Of a DNA stretch of 64,000 nt, positions 28,394 to 40,371 are shown one piece after another. The notes under the pieces are model-generated. The model was not told the origin of the DNA. It worked only from the letters and a program-made list of their open reading frames with translations, and ran no database searches. How positions within the stretch are numbered: the first letter of the stretch is position 1; each line of letters opens with the position of its first letter. The DNA comes from Sphingomicrobium flavum (GTDB lineage: Bacteria; Pseudomonadota; Alphaproteobacteria; Sphingomonadales; Sphingomonadaceae). Location of the stretch: positions 2,275,772 through 2,339,771 of the forward strand of contig NZ_CP102630.1 in assembly GCF_024721605.1 (NCBI RefSeq). The letters are read 5' to 3'. The translations under genes and the position numbers were made by a program.

Positions 28394-29485
28394 TCATCGG
28401 CCTGTCGAGGATGCGGCGAGAAAATCCTGCGCGTCCACGATTTCGATGTCGTGCATCATGTCCAGATAATCGCGATAATAAGGGGCATGGCTGGCGCCCA
28501 CGATGGCGAGCACGCGATCGGCCTTCTCCATCGCGACTGCGGTCACGATATTCGCTGTCATCCGCAGGTTGCGCGCCTGCCACCAGGCGGCATAGGTGCG
28601 CCCGACGCCCTCGGGCCGGTCATCGGCCAGCGCCAGCGCGAAATCGTTGGTCATGGTAAGGTCCCAGGCCTCCGGCGAATTCATCCAGCGATAATAGGCC
28701 ATGACGTCGCCCGACGCACGCAGCGCATCCTCGGCGGCTTTGCGCTTTTCATCGGCATTGTTGATGTTCATCGCCCAGATCTCGCGCATGTGGGCGCCAT
28801 AATGTTCGGCATTGGCGAGCTGGATATGGTCGGCGCTATGATCGTCGACCGGATAAACGCGTTCATGGCCGAGCCGCACCGCCAGCGCGACACCCAGCGA
28901 GATATTCTCGTTCATCGAAAGCGAGCGGCGGTCGAGCCGCTCCGCCATGTCCTGCGTGAGGAAGCCGCCCGCCACGCGCTCTGCCGGATCGAGGCGCTGC
29001 CATTGCACGACGGCGCTGTAATGATCGCCCGCCGCCATGAAGAGCGCGGCCAGCTGGCGCCGGTCGGCAGCGGTCCTGGGCCCGCCTTCCTCCAGCAGAA
29101 TTTCAAGGACGCGGGTTTGGGCGGCCACTGCATCCATGCCGGTCGCCGCAATCGCATCTTCGTCTACGCGGCAATAGTTGCGCCCATAACTATAGACATC
29201 GCCGTAGCGGATCAGGTGATCGCAATCGGGGCCCGAGACGGCCTCGATCGCCACCACGTCGGGCGCAAATTGCTCGAGCCGGTCGAGCAGCGGGGCGAGC
29301 AGCTGGTCGAGCCCGGCGCGATCGACCTGTTCGCTCCACGCCGACAGGTGGGCAGTGCCGAGGATCAGCGCCTGCGTCGGCTCCCCGGCAAGGTGATGGT
29401 CATATTGATCGAGCGAGAAGGAGGCGGGCGGCTCCGCCGGGTGCGCACCGGCAAGCAGTGTGGCTGAAAGCACGGTGATCGACAT
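28394..29485 (-). CDS. DUF5694-family exported protein
   Basis: A 363-residue protein with a short signal-like start (MSITVLSATLLAGAHP). The body carries the DUF5694 pattern: QALILGTAHLS near residue 40, then FAPDVVAIEAVSG, and near the end KADRVLAIVGASHAPYYRDY. These three segments recall the TraB/GumN fold, where GTxH and GxxH motifs bind metal, so a hydrolase role is plausible but unproven. I chose the ATG at 29485 because AGGGG lies six bases upstream; an earlier ATG exists at 29515. Confidence 0.8.
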   Translation of the reverse strand: MSITVLSATLLAGAHPAEPPASFSLDQYDHHLAGEPTQALILGTAHLSAWSEQVDRAGLDQLLAPLLDRLEQFAPDVVAIEAVSGPDCDHLIRYGDVYSYGRNYCRVDEDAIAATGMDAVAAQTRVLEILLEEGGPRTAADRRQLAALFMAAGDHYSAVVQWQRLDPAERVAGGFLTQDMAERLDRRSLSMNENISLGVALAVRLGHERVYPVDDHSADHIQLANAEHYGAHMREIWAMNINNADEKRKAAEDALRASGDVMAYYRWMNSPEAWDLTMTNDFALALADDRPEGVGRTYAAWWQARNLRMTANIVTAVAMEKADRVLAIVGASHAPYYRDYLDMMHDIEIVDAQDFLAASSTGR

Positions 29486-29601
29486 GGCATACCCCTTTTG
29501 GCTGGACGCGATCATGCCATCCTAGGGATATTGGCGCGACTTGCCAGCTTCATGCCGGAAGGCTAGGCGGCGCGCTTCATCGCATTTTTGAAAGTAACCG
29601 C

Positions 29602-30594
29602 ATGACCCAGCCCCGATTTGACGTCCTTTGCATCGGCAATGCCATCGTCGATGTGATCGCCGACGCCACTGACGAATTTCTTGAGGAGCAGGGTCTCGAC
29701 AAGGGCTCGATGCGCCTGATCGATGCCGAGGAAGCCGAGCGGCTGTACGGCCTGATGAACCCGGGCCGCGAAGTGTCGGGCGGGTCGGCCGGCAATACGG
29801 CGGCGGGCATCGCGGCGCTGGGCTGCAAGACCGGCTATATTGGCCAGGTCTCGACCGACCAGCTGGGCGACATCTATCGCCACGACATCGAAGCGGCGGG
29901 CGTGGAATTCCTCGCCGAACCGCGCGACGATGTGGGCGCGACCGCGCGCTGCCTCATCCTGGTGACGCCCGATGCCCAGCGTACGATGAACACCTTTCTG
30001 GGCGCGGCCAACCAGCTCAAGCTCGGCGCGATCGACGAGAGCGTGATTGCCGATGCGGGCATCGTCTACCTCGAAGGCTATCTGTGGGACCTGCCCGAAG
30101 CCAAGGAAGCGATGGAAAAGGCGATGGACGCGGCCAGGGCGGCCGGGCGCCAGACCAGCTTCACCCTGTCCGACGCTTTCTGCATCGGTCGTCACCGCAA
30201 TGATTTCCTGCGGCTGATCGATGAAGGCAAGATCGACATCCTGTTCGCCAACGAAGCCGAAATCCAGGCGCTGTCGGGCGAGGATGATTTCGACGATGCC
30301 GTGGCCGCAGTGTGCAGCAAGGTGCCGACGCTGGTGGTGACGCGGTCGGAAAAGGGCGCGATTGCGGTCGAAGGCGGGGCGCGGGCGCGCGTTGCCGCGG
30401 TGAAGATCGACGCACTGGTCGACACCACAGGGGCGGGCGACCTGTTTGCCGCCGGGTTCCTGGCGGGCAAGGCCAAGGGGCTCGAGCTCGACCAGTGTCT
30501 CAAGCTAGGCGCCATCGCGGCCGCCGAAGTGATCCAGCATTATGGCGCGCGGCCCGAACAGGATTTGAAGGCGCTGAGCGCCCGAGTCTACTAA
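29602..30594 (+). CDS. Adenosine kinase (PfkB family)
   Basis: A 330-residue ribokinase-fold sugar kinase. PfkB signatures are complete: FDVLCIGNAIVDVIADATDE at the start, GGSAGNTAAGIAALG, and the C-terminal DTTGAGDLFAAGFLAGKA with the catalytic Asp. The form with VDVIA and GLMNPG matches the alphaproteobacterial adenosine kinases that convert adenosine to AMP; other PfkB substrates cannot be fully excluded. A strong intrinsic terminator follows at 30620. Confidence 0.9.
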   Translation: MTQPRFDVLCIGNAIVDVIADATDEFLEEQGLDKGSMRLIDAEEAERLYGLMNPGREVSGGSAGNTAAGIAALGCKTGYIGQVSTDQLGDIYRHDIEAAGVEFLAEPRDDVGATARCLILVTPDAQRTMNTFLGAANQLKLGAIDESVIADAGIVYLEGYLWDLPEAKEAMEKAMDAARAAGRQTSFTLSDAFCIGRHRNDFLRLIDEGKIDILFANEAEIQALSGEDDFDDAVAAVCSKVPTLVVTRSEKGAIAVEGGARARVAAVKIDALVDTTGAGDLFAAGFLAGKAKGLELDQCLKLGAIAAAEVIQHYGARPEQDLKALSARVY

Positions 30595-30619
30595 AAGGTA
30601 GGCTGCACAGGCAAGAAAT

Positions 30620-30655
30620 GGGGGCGACCCGCGCGATGCGGGCCGCCCCCTTTTT
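30620..30655 (+). terminator. Intrinsic terminator of the adenosine kinase gene
   Basis: Stem GGGGGCG-A-CCCGC pairs with GCGGG-C-CGCCCCC over the loop GCGAT, followed by TTTTT. It starts 26 bases after the stop codon and is the clearest Rho-independent terminator in the window. Confidence 0.9.
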
Positions 30656-30673
30656 GCGCCGATGGCCAGCCGC

Positions 30674-32251
30674 TTAGTCGTGCGGCGTTTCGATGGGGAT
30701 CATCTTTTCCTCCCCGCCAATATCATCGACCACCTCGACGATGCCGCGGCCAAGATGGCTGCGCGGGCGGCTGTAGAGGAAATAGATGACCAGCCCGATG
30801 GCGGTCCAGACCGGCAGCACCATCATCGCCGCTGCCGGCAGGTTGAGGAACAGGAAGGCCGTTCCCAGTACCGTTGCCGGGCCGATCAACCATAGCGCCG
30901 GGGTGCGGAAGCTGCGCTTGAAGTCGGGCCGCTGCTTGCGCAGCAGCATGACCGCGACCGCCACCATCAGGAAGGCGTAGAGTGTGCCGGCATTGGCGAT
31001 GTCGGCAAGCTGGCCGACCGGGAAGAAGGCCGCGCCGATGGCGACCAGAATGCCGGTCATCAGCGTGACCTTGTACGGGGTCTTCCACTTGGGATGCACG
31101 GCCGACAGACCTTCGGGCAGAAGGCCGTCACGGCTCATCACGAAGAAGATGCGGGTCTGTGCGAACAGCAGCACCAGGATGACCGACGGCAATGCCAGGA
31201 AGGCGGCAATGCCGAGCATGTTGCCGATGCCCGAGAAACCGATCTGGCGCAGGACGTGCGCCAGCGCTTCGTTGGAGCAGACCAACGCTTCGGCATGTTC
31301 CGGCATGGCGCACTGGCGCGCCAATTCTTCCGATCCGGTCGGGAAAGGGATGCCGTTCGGCCCCATGATGGGCTGGCCACCGATGGTGCCGATCGCCCCG
31401 GCCGCGACCAGGATGTAGAAGACGGTGCAGAACAACAGCGAGCCGACCAAGCCGATCGGGACGTTGCGCTGCGGGTTCTTGGTTTCTTCCGCCGCGGTCG
31501 AGACCGCGTCAAAACCGACATAGGCGAAGAAGATGGTTGCCGCCGCGCCGACCGCGCCCACGCCCAGCCCGAATCCGCCGAACATGCCGGCAGGCAGGAA
31601 GGGGTTGAACTTGTCGGGATCGAAATAGGCGCTGGTCAGCGTCAGGCCGATAAAGGCGGTGAGCGCGGTAACCTTGATCGCCACCAGGACGGCGTTGACC
31701 TTGGCGCTTTCGCTGGTGCCGATCATCAGGAGCCAGGTGATCAGCAGCGCGATGACGAGCGCGGGCAGGTTGATGAACCCGCCTTCCGCGCCGCCCAGCG
31801 CCAGCGGACCGGCGGCCAGCCATGATGGCAATGTTATCCCCAGAAATTCATTCAAGATGGTGCCGGTAAAATAGCCCGACCAGCCGACCGAAACGGCGCT
31901 GGCGGCGATGGCATATTCGAGCACCAATGCCCAGCCCACCGTCCAGGCGAGGAATTCGCCCATCGTGGCATAGCTATAGGTGTAGGCCGACCCGGCGACC
32001 GGGATCATCGAGGCGATTTCAGCATAGCAGAGCGCGGCCACGATGCAGACCGCGCCGGCAATGACGAAAGCGAGCATGAGGCCGGGACCGGCCTTCTGCG
32101 CGCCTGCCGCGGTGAGGACGAAGATGCCCGTGCCGATGATGCAGCCGATGCCAAAAAGCATCAACTGGACGGCGCCGAGCGAACGGTGAAGCGATTTCTT
32201 TTCCGCCGTGGCCAGGATGGCTTCGAGCGGTTTGATACGGTCAAGGAACAT
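30674..32251 (-). CDS. APC-superfamily amino-acid permease
   Basis: A membrane transporter of about 525 residues with twelve or more hydrophobic spans. The first helix has the APC motif GIGCIIGTGIFVLTA, preceded by the cytosolic LHRSLGAVQLMLFG, and spans such as PVAGSAYTYSYATMGEF match the cationic amino acid transporter/YfnA branch. An inserted loop of about 50 residues with PNGIPFPTGSEELARQC is extracytoplasmic. The start could be the ATG at 32260, but there the G-rich ribosome site abuts the codon; the ATG at 32251 sits nine bases after it. The substrate is unproven. Confidence 0.9.
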   Translation of the reverse strand: MFLDRIKPLEAILATAEKKSLHRSLGAVQLMLFGIGCIIGTGIFVLTAAGAQKAGPGLMLAFVIAGAVCIVAALCYAEIASMIPVAGSAYTYSYATMGEFLAWTVGWALVLEYAIAASAVSVGWSGYFTGTILNEFLGITLPSWLAAGPLALGGAEGGFINLPALVIALLITWLLMIGTSESAKVNAVLVAIKVTALTAFIGLTLTSAYFDPDKFNPFLPAGMFGGFGLGVGAVGAAATIFFAYVGFDAVSTAAEETKNPQRNVPIGLVGSLLFCTVFYILVAAGAIGTIGGQPIMGPNGIPFPTGSEELARQCAMPEHAEALVCSNEALAHVLRQIGFSGIGNMLGIAAFLALPSVILVLLFAQTRIFFVMSRDGLLPEGLSAVHPKWKTPYKVTLMTGILVAIGAAFFPVGQLADIANAGTLYAFLMVAVAVMLLRKQRPDFKRSFRTPALWLIGPATVLGTAFLFLNLPAAAMMVLPVWTAIGLVIYFLYSRPRSHLGRGIVEVVDDIGGEEKMIPIETPHD

Positions 32252-32292
32252 GACGGACATCCCCCCTTAGATGAGGCCGGGGAACGCAAGGA

Positions 32293-32340
32293 GCGCGCAT
32301 CCCGGAATGCCGCAGCTTAATGCGGCACCGGGACGCGCGC
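32293..32340. terminator. Long hairpin between the two transporter genes
   Basis: A nearly continuous stem of about 20 bp: GCGCGC-TCCCGG-TGCCGCA paired with TGCGGCA-CCGGGA-GCGCGC around loop GCTTAA, with one mismatch and a two-base bulge. It begins 12 bases after the stop of the 32353 gene. No U-run follows, so termination, mRNA protection or attenuation are all possible. Confidence 0.5.
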
Positions 32341-32352
32341 TATCCCAAAATA

Positions 32353-33777
32353 TCAGCCCCCGATCAGGCCCGGGAAAATTCCGACCAGCAGGATCAGGAC
32401 AAGCACGATCGGGCACAGCCATGCCACCAGGAAACGCCAGCTGTGATGCAGCCAACCCGAAATGCCGTTTTCCGCGTCGAGCAGGTTGCGATCGGCAATC
32501 CAGCCTACGAAGATCGCGGTGATCAGCGCGGCGATGGGGAGCATGATCTTGCCCGTCAGCGTATCAAGCGTGTCGAACATGCCCATGCCTTCGAACAGCG
32601 GGATGAAGCCCAGCGGCTGGAAATCGGCCAGGCTGTTGAAGCTGAGCGCTGCCAGCACGCCGATCAGGAAGGCCAGGACGCCGACGGTGGCGGCGGTCTT
32701 CTTGCGACCCACCCCGAACTTGGTGATGGCCCAACTGGTCGGCGCTTCGAGCAGGGCGACCGCACTGGTCAGTGCTGCGAAGAAAACCATGATGAAGAAA
32801 GCCAGCCCGATCAGCGTGCCTGCGGGCATTGTCATGAAGGCCGTCGGCAGCGACTGGAACATGAGCGCGGGGCCCGCATTCACCGCCAGCCCGGCAGCAA
32901 AGACGATCGGGAAGATCGCAAAGCCCGCCAGCAGCGCCACCGAGGTATCGGCCGCCGCGATGATGCCCGAGGTCGAGCCCAGATTGATCGACTTGTCGGC
33001 ATAGGCGCCATAGGTGATCATCATCGCCGAACCCAGCGACAGCGAGAAGAAGGCCTGCCCCACGGCCGCCAGCATGACCGAGCCGGTCAGCTTTTCGGGT
33101 TCGAACACGAACAGGAAATCGATCGTCTGGCCAAGATCGCCGGTGAACAGGCCGTAGACGGTGATGGCCAGGAACAGCATGAAGAATGCGGGCATCATCC
33201 AGGTCGCGACAAATTCGATCCCCTTGGAAATGCCGCGCATCACGAAGAAGACGGTGATGCCGAGGAACAGCGCCAGCATGGCCACCTGCGTGCCGCCATT
33301 GGCGAACAGGTCGGGCATCAGCTGCTGGACGGCTTCGGGCGTGCTGCCGGCAAAGGCGCCGGAGAGCGGCCCGCTGGCGAACAGGTCGCCTGCAAACTGG
33401 CCGATATAATAAAGCACCCAGCCGCCGACGACGCAGTAGAAGCTCAGGATCAGGAAGGCTGCGACCATGCCGATATCGGCCAGCACGGCCCAGCGTTCAG
33501 AGGCGTTGCTGTCGCGCGCCACGCGGCGCACGCTTTCGGGCGCAGCGTCCTGGCCGTGGCGGCCGATCAGGATTTCCGAAAGCAGGACCGGCAGGCCGAT
33601 CAGCACGATGCACAGGATGTAGAAGATGACGAAGGCGCCGCCGCCATTGGTGCCGGCTTCGGCAGGGAAGCGCCACAAATTGCCAAGCCCTACGGCCGAG
33701 CCGATGGCGGCCAGAATGAAGGCGGCCCTGCCTGACCAATGTTCGCGACCCTCGGCGGGCGCCGTCGTGGTAACCAT
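32353..33777 (-). CDS. Sodium-dependent neurotransmitter-symporter family transporter
   Basis: A 474-residue protein of the LeuT/SNF family with twelve hydrophobic spans. TM1 shows the unwound sodium site AIGSAVGLGNLWRFPAEAG, followed by GGGAFVIFYILCIVLIGLP. TM6-like and TM8-like segments are present (FSLSLGSAMMITYGAY, FFAALTSAVALLEAP). Such proteins couple sodium entry to amino-acid or amine uptake; the substrate is unknown. The ATG at 33777 follows GGGGAGG; the upstream TTG at 33807 is unlikely. Confidence 0.93.
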   Translation of the reverse strand: MVTTTAPAEGREHWSGRAAFILAAIGSAVGLGNLWRFPAEAGTNGGGAFVIFYILCIVLIGLPVLLSEILIGRHGQDAAPESVRRVARDSNASERWAVLADIGMVAAFLILSFYCVVGGWVLYYIGQFAGDLFASGPLSGAFAGSTPEAVQQLMPDLFANGGTQVAMLALFLGITVFFVMRGISKGIEFVATWMMPAFFMLFLAITVYGLFTGDLGQTIDFLFVFEPEKLTGSVMLAAVGQAFFSLSLGSAMMITYGAYADKSINLGSTSGIIAAADTSVALLAGFAIFPIVFAAGLAVNAGPALMFQSLPTAFMTMPAGTLIGLAFFIMVFFAALTSAVALLEAPTSWAITKFGVGRKKTAATVGVLAFLIGVLAALSFNSLADFQPLGFIPLFEGMGMFDTLDTLTGKIMLPIAALITAIFVGWIADRNLLDAENGISGWLHHSWRFLVAWLCPIVLVLILLVGIFPGLIGG

Positions 33778-33817
33778 GAAATCCTCCCCGGAAACAAAAT
33801 CGGGCAAGGCTTAACGG

Positions 33818-34198
33818 CTATTGGCGTGCGAGCATAGGCCCCAATGGTTCGCCGCCGAACAGGTGGACGTGGAGGTGCGGCACTTCCTGCCCGCCGCGCT
33901 TGCCGACATTGGCCAGCAGGCGATAGCCCTGCTGCACCATCTGGCGGTCACGCGCGACCTTGCCGACCAGCCTCGTGAAATCGGCGATTTCCGCATCCGA
34001 TGCCTTGGCCGAAAAATCGTCCCAGCTGACATAGGCGCCCTTGGGGATCACCAGGATGTGTACGGGCGCGAGCGGGTTGATGTCGTGGAAGGCCAGGCTG
34101 TGCTCGCTTTCGTCCACCTTTTCGCAGGGCAGATCGCCGCGCAGGATCTTCGCAAAGATATTGTCGCTGTCATAAGGCGAAGTGGCGTCGATCGGCAT
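33818..34198 (-). CDS. HIT-family nucleotide-binding protein
   Basis: A 126-residue histidine-triad protein. The active-site motif HLHVHLFGG is near the C-terminus, and the body (NIFAKILRGDLPCEKVDES, PVHILVIPKGAYVSWDDF) is typical of the HinT/HIT branch, which hydrolyses AMP-lysine or AMP-sulphate-type phosphoramidates. The ATG at 34198 is preceded by GGAGG. It lies divergently from sspB. Confidence 0.93.
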   Translation of the reverse strand: MPIDATSPYDSDNIFAKILRGDLPCEKVDESEHSLAFHDINPLAPVHILVIPKGAYVSWDDFSAKASDAEIADFTRLVGKVARDRQMVQQGYRLLANVGKRGGQEVPHLHVHLFGGEPLGPMLARQ

Positions 34199-34254
34199 CA
34201 ATTCCTCCAAGTCTGGCCTTGACCCATGCGACAGGCGGGTTCACGAGGCAAGCC

Positions 34255-34731
34255 ATGAGTGAAGAGACGCCCGAAAGCCTGATCCCCTATGACGAAATCG
34301 TGCAGGAAGCGCTGCGCGCCGTGGTCGGCCGCGTGCTGTCCGAAGTGGCCGCGACGGGGGCGCTGCCGGGCGGGCATCATTTCTACATCACCTTCCGCAC
34401 GCAGGCGCCGGGCGTCGATATCCCCGGCCACCTGACCGAGCGTTTTCCCGACGAGATGACCATCGTCATCCAGCATCGTTTCTGGGACCTCAAAGTCTCC
34501 AATGACGGCTTTTCGGTCGGGCTCAGCTTTGGCGGCGTGCCGTCGACCCTCATCATCCCCTTCAGCGCGGTCACCGACTTTGTCGATCCGGCGGTGGAGT
34601 TCAGCCTGAAATTCCAGGCCAATGAGGATGAGGAAGACGAGTTCGCGCCCGCGCAGGACGATGCACCCGTCGCCGAACCGGTCGAGGATGGCTCCAACGT
34701 CGTCTCGGTCGATTTTACGAAGAAAAAATAG
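34255..34731 (+). CDS. sspB: SspB-family adaptor for ClpXP proteolysis
   Basis: A 158-residue protein of the alphaproteobacterial SspB type, which delivers ssrA-tagged proteins to ClpXP. The beta-rich tag-binding domain includes HHFYITFRTQAPGVDIP, MTIVIQHRFWDL and FSVGLSFGGVPSTLIIPFSA. An acidic linker follows, and the C-terminal tail VVSVDFTKKK resembles the ClpX-binding peptide of SspB. The ATG follows GAGG; earlier in-frame codons lack a ribosome site. Confidence 0.92.
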   Translation: MSEETPESLIPYDEIVQEALRAVVGRVLSEVAATGALPGGHHFYITFRTQAPGVDIPGHLTERFPDEMTIVIQHRFWDLKVSNDGFSVGLSFGGVPSTLIIPFSAVTDFVDPAVEFSLKFQANEDEEDEFAPAQDDAPVAEPVEDGSNVVSVDFTKKK

Positions 34732-34761
34732 CCTGGACTTTCAAGCCGCGCTCAGCCCACT

Positions 34762-34848
34762 CCCGCTCACCCTGAGCCTGTCAAAGGGTCAGCGCCGCGC
34801 TGACATTGTTGCAGCGCTTGAGGCTTCGACAAGCTCAGCCTGAGCGGG
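34762..34848. repeat. Imperfect inverted repeat between sspB and fumC
   Basis: Arms CCCGCTCAC-CTGAGCCTGTC (34762-34781) and the reverse complement of CCCGCTCAGG-CTGAGCTTGTC (about 34828-34848) differ at a few positions. The unit containing CTGAGCTTGTCGAAG is a dispersed intergenic repeat in many sphingomonads. The 194-bp gap contains no gene; the fumC promoter should lie in or after the repeat. Confidence 0.6.
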
Positions 34849-34925
34849 ATAGGGAAAGGCTCGACTCTATTATCTGGTAGCGGTAGGCGGGCCTCGACCT
34901 AGCCACTCAAGCGGAGCTATCTCTC

Positions 34926-36310
<1,385 letters not shown>

Positions 36311-36314
<4 letters not shown>

Positions 36315-36886
36315 AGCGTGCCGCCCGCCGCCTGCCATTCCTTCACGGCTTCGATCGGATAGGTCAGCATCAGCACCGACAAGGTGAGATTGTTGCGGAT
36401 GAAATAGGCCGCGGCCAGTTCGAAGATGATGGCAAGCGTGACCAGCGCCCAGACGGGTAGCTTGCGGGCGAGGAAGAAGCCAAGCGCCATCCAGCCGATA
36501 TCGGCCATGCTGTTCAGCACGCTGTCGCCGAAATAGCCTGCCTCGATGGTCACCGCGCGGTAGCGCTCGAGCACGGGCGGCGAATTTTCGACCACTTCCC
36601 AGACGGCTTCCAGCACGACCGCGCCAAGGAAGCGATGTTCGATCGGGCGGCGGCGCCAGATGAGGTGGAACAGCCCGTAGAAGAGGAAGCCGTGGATGAT
36701 GTGGCTGGGTACGTACCAGTCGGCGATCATCTGGCTGGTCTTGGGGCTGGAGGCGCCGCCCGCCCAGAATTCCACGGTCCCGCAGGCGCAGATGGCGGGC
36801 TGCCCCATCACCAGCAGGATCGCGGCAGTGGTGGCCATGATGAAAAGGGTGAGCAGCCATGTCGGCGTTGCAATCTTGCGCATCAT
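36311..36886 (-). CDS. DUF2585 family membrane protein
   Basis: A 191-residue protein with about five hydrophobic spans. Characteristic stretches are [31 protein letters not shown] and [20 protein letters not shown] followed by [11 protein letters not shown]. These match the DUF2585 family common in alphaproteobacteria, for which no function is established. The start is ATG 36886 or the adjacent ATG 36883. It converges with fumC and lies just downstream of a small conserved-looking gene on the same strand. Confidence 0.88.
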
Positions 36887-36914
36887 CGCTGGCTAGGGCG
36901 ATGCGATGGGCGCA

Positions 36915-37085
36915 TCAATCGGAAAGTTCGGCCTGCTCGCTCGCGGCCTTGCGCCGGGCGAGCGCGGCATAGGCCAGCGCCAAATGCCCGGCGATGCGCG
37001 ACTGGCGACCGCCGCCCTTGTGGCTGCAGGCCGCGCGCGCTTCATCGGCGCGCCGTTGGAAATAAAGGGCATCATGCTTGTCCAT
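36915..37085 (-). CDS. Small hypothetical protein (56 residues)
   Basis: A 56-residue, helical, charged protein (MDKHDALYFQRRADEARAA at the start, then HLALAYAALARRKAASEQA). Short proteins with an opening of this kind (DALYFxRRAxEAR) are encoded in many sphingomonads, so I judge it real despite its length. There is no signal peptide or membrane span, and no function is known. It sits between acnA, which is divergent, and DUF2585, 28 bp upstream of the latter. Confidence 0.6.
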   Translation of the reverse strand: MDKHDALYFQRRADEARAACSHKGGGRQSRIAGHLALAYAALARRKAASEQAELSD

Positions 37086-37288
37086 GATGGCCAATGCCAT
37101 AGCAGAAAAAACCGGGCCTTTTGAGGGGGCTGGCAGCCCATCGTCGCCAAATCGACGCCTTTTGCCGAAAATCGGAACGAAGCCGACGCTTCGGGCCTTT
37201 GTCTTTCGTGGCGACTCTTGCTAGTGGCGCGCCAACCGCGAGCCCCCTCGGGGCCGCCCCAGACATTCGATTCCAAGAAGGAACCATT

Positions 37289-39963
<2,675 letters not shown>

Positions 39964-39964
<1 letters not shown>

Positions 39965-40371
39965 TGCGGCTCGCGGCGCTCCTCCTTCCCCTGTCGCTGT
40001 GCGCCTGTGCGCCCATGGCAGGCGAACCCTCGCAGGCCGCGCCGCCCGCCGCAGCGCAGGCCGATGTCGTGACGATCACCGCGCAGGAGCTTGCCGCGCG
40101 GGTGGCTGCCGGCACCGTGACCTTGGTGGACGTCCGCACCGACGCGGAATGGGCCGAAGGATATCTGGAAGGGGCGTTCCATATGCCGATCGCCACCTTT
40201 GATCCGGCGGCGCTCGATGGCGTCGACAATGTCGTGCTCTACTGCAAATCCAGCGGCCGGTCGGCGCGCGCGGCGCGCATGCTGGCCGATCATCGCGGCA
40301 GCCGGGTCGAGCATCTGGAAGGCGGGATCACCGCCTGGATCGACGCCGGCCTTCCGGTCGTCACGCCCTAG
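39964..40371 (+). CDS. Rhodanese-domain lipoprotein
   Basis: A 135-residue protein with a lipoprotein signal (MRLAALLLPLSLCAC). The single rhodanese domain has LVDVRTDAEWAEGYLEGAFH and the active-site loop CKSSGRSARAA, whose Cys carries the sulphur, so sulphur transfer or rhodanese-like activity in the envelope is expected. Its ATG shares one base with the acnA stop (TGATG), so it is probably translated by coupling from acnA. Its TAG stop overlaps the end of the convergent TonB receptor gene. Confidence 0.88.

Noticed and set aside
32320..33735. Plus-strand open frame of 471 codons
   Set aside because: Antisense to the sodium symporter; Gln/His/Asp/Gly-rich shadow.
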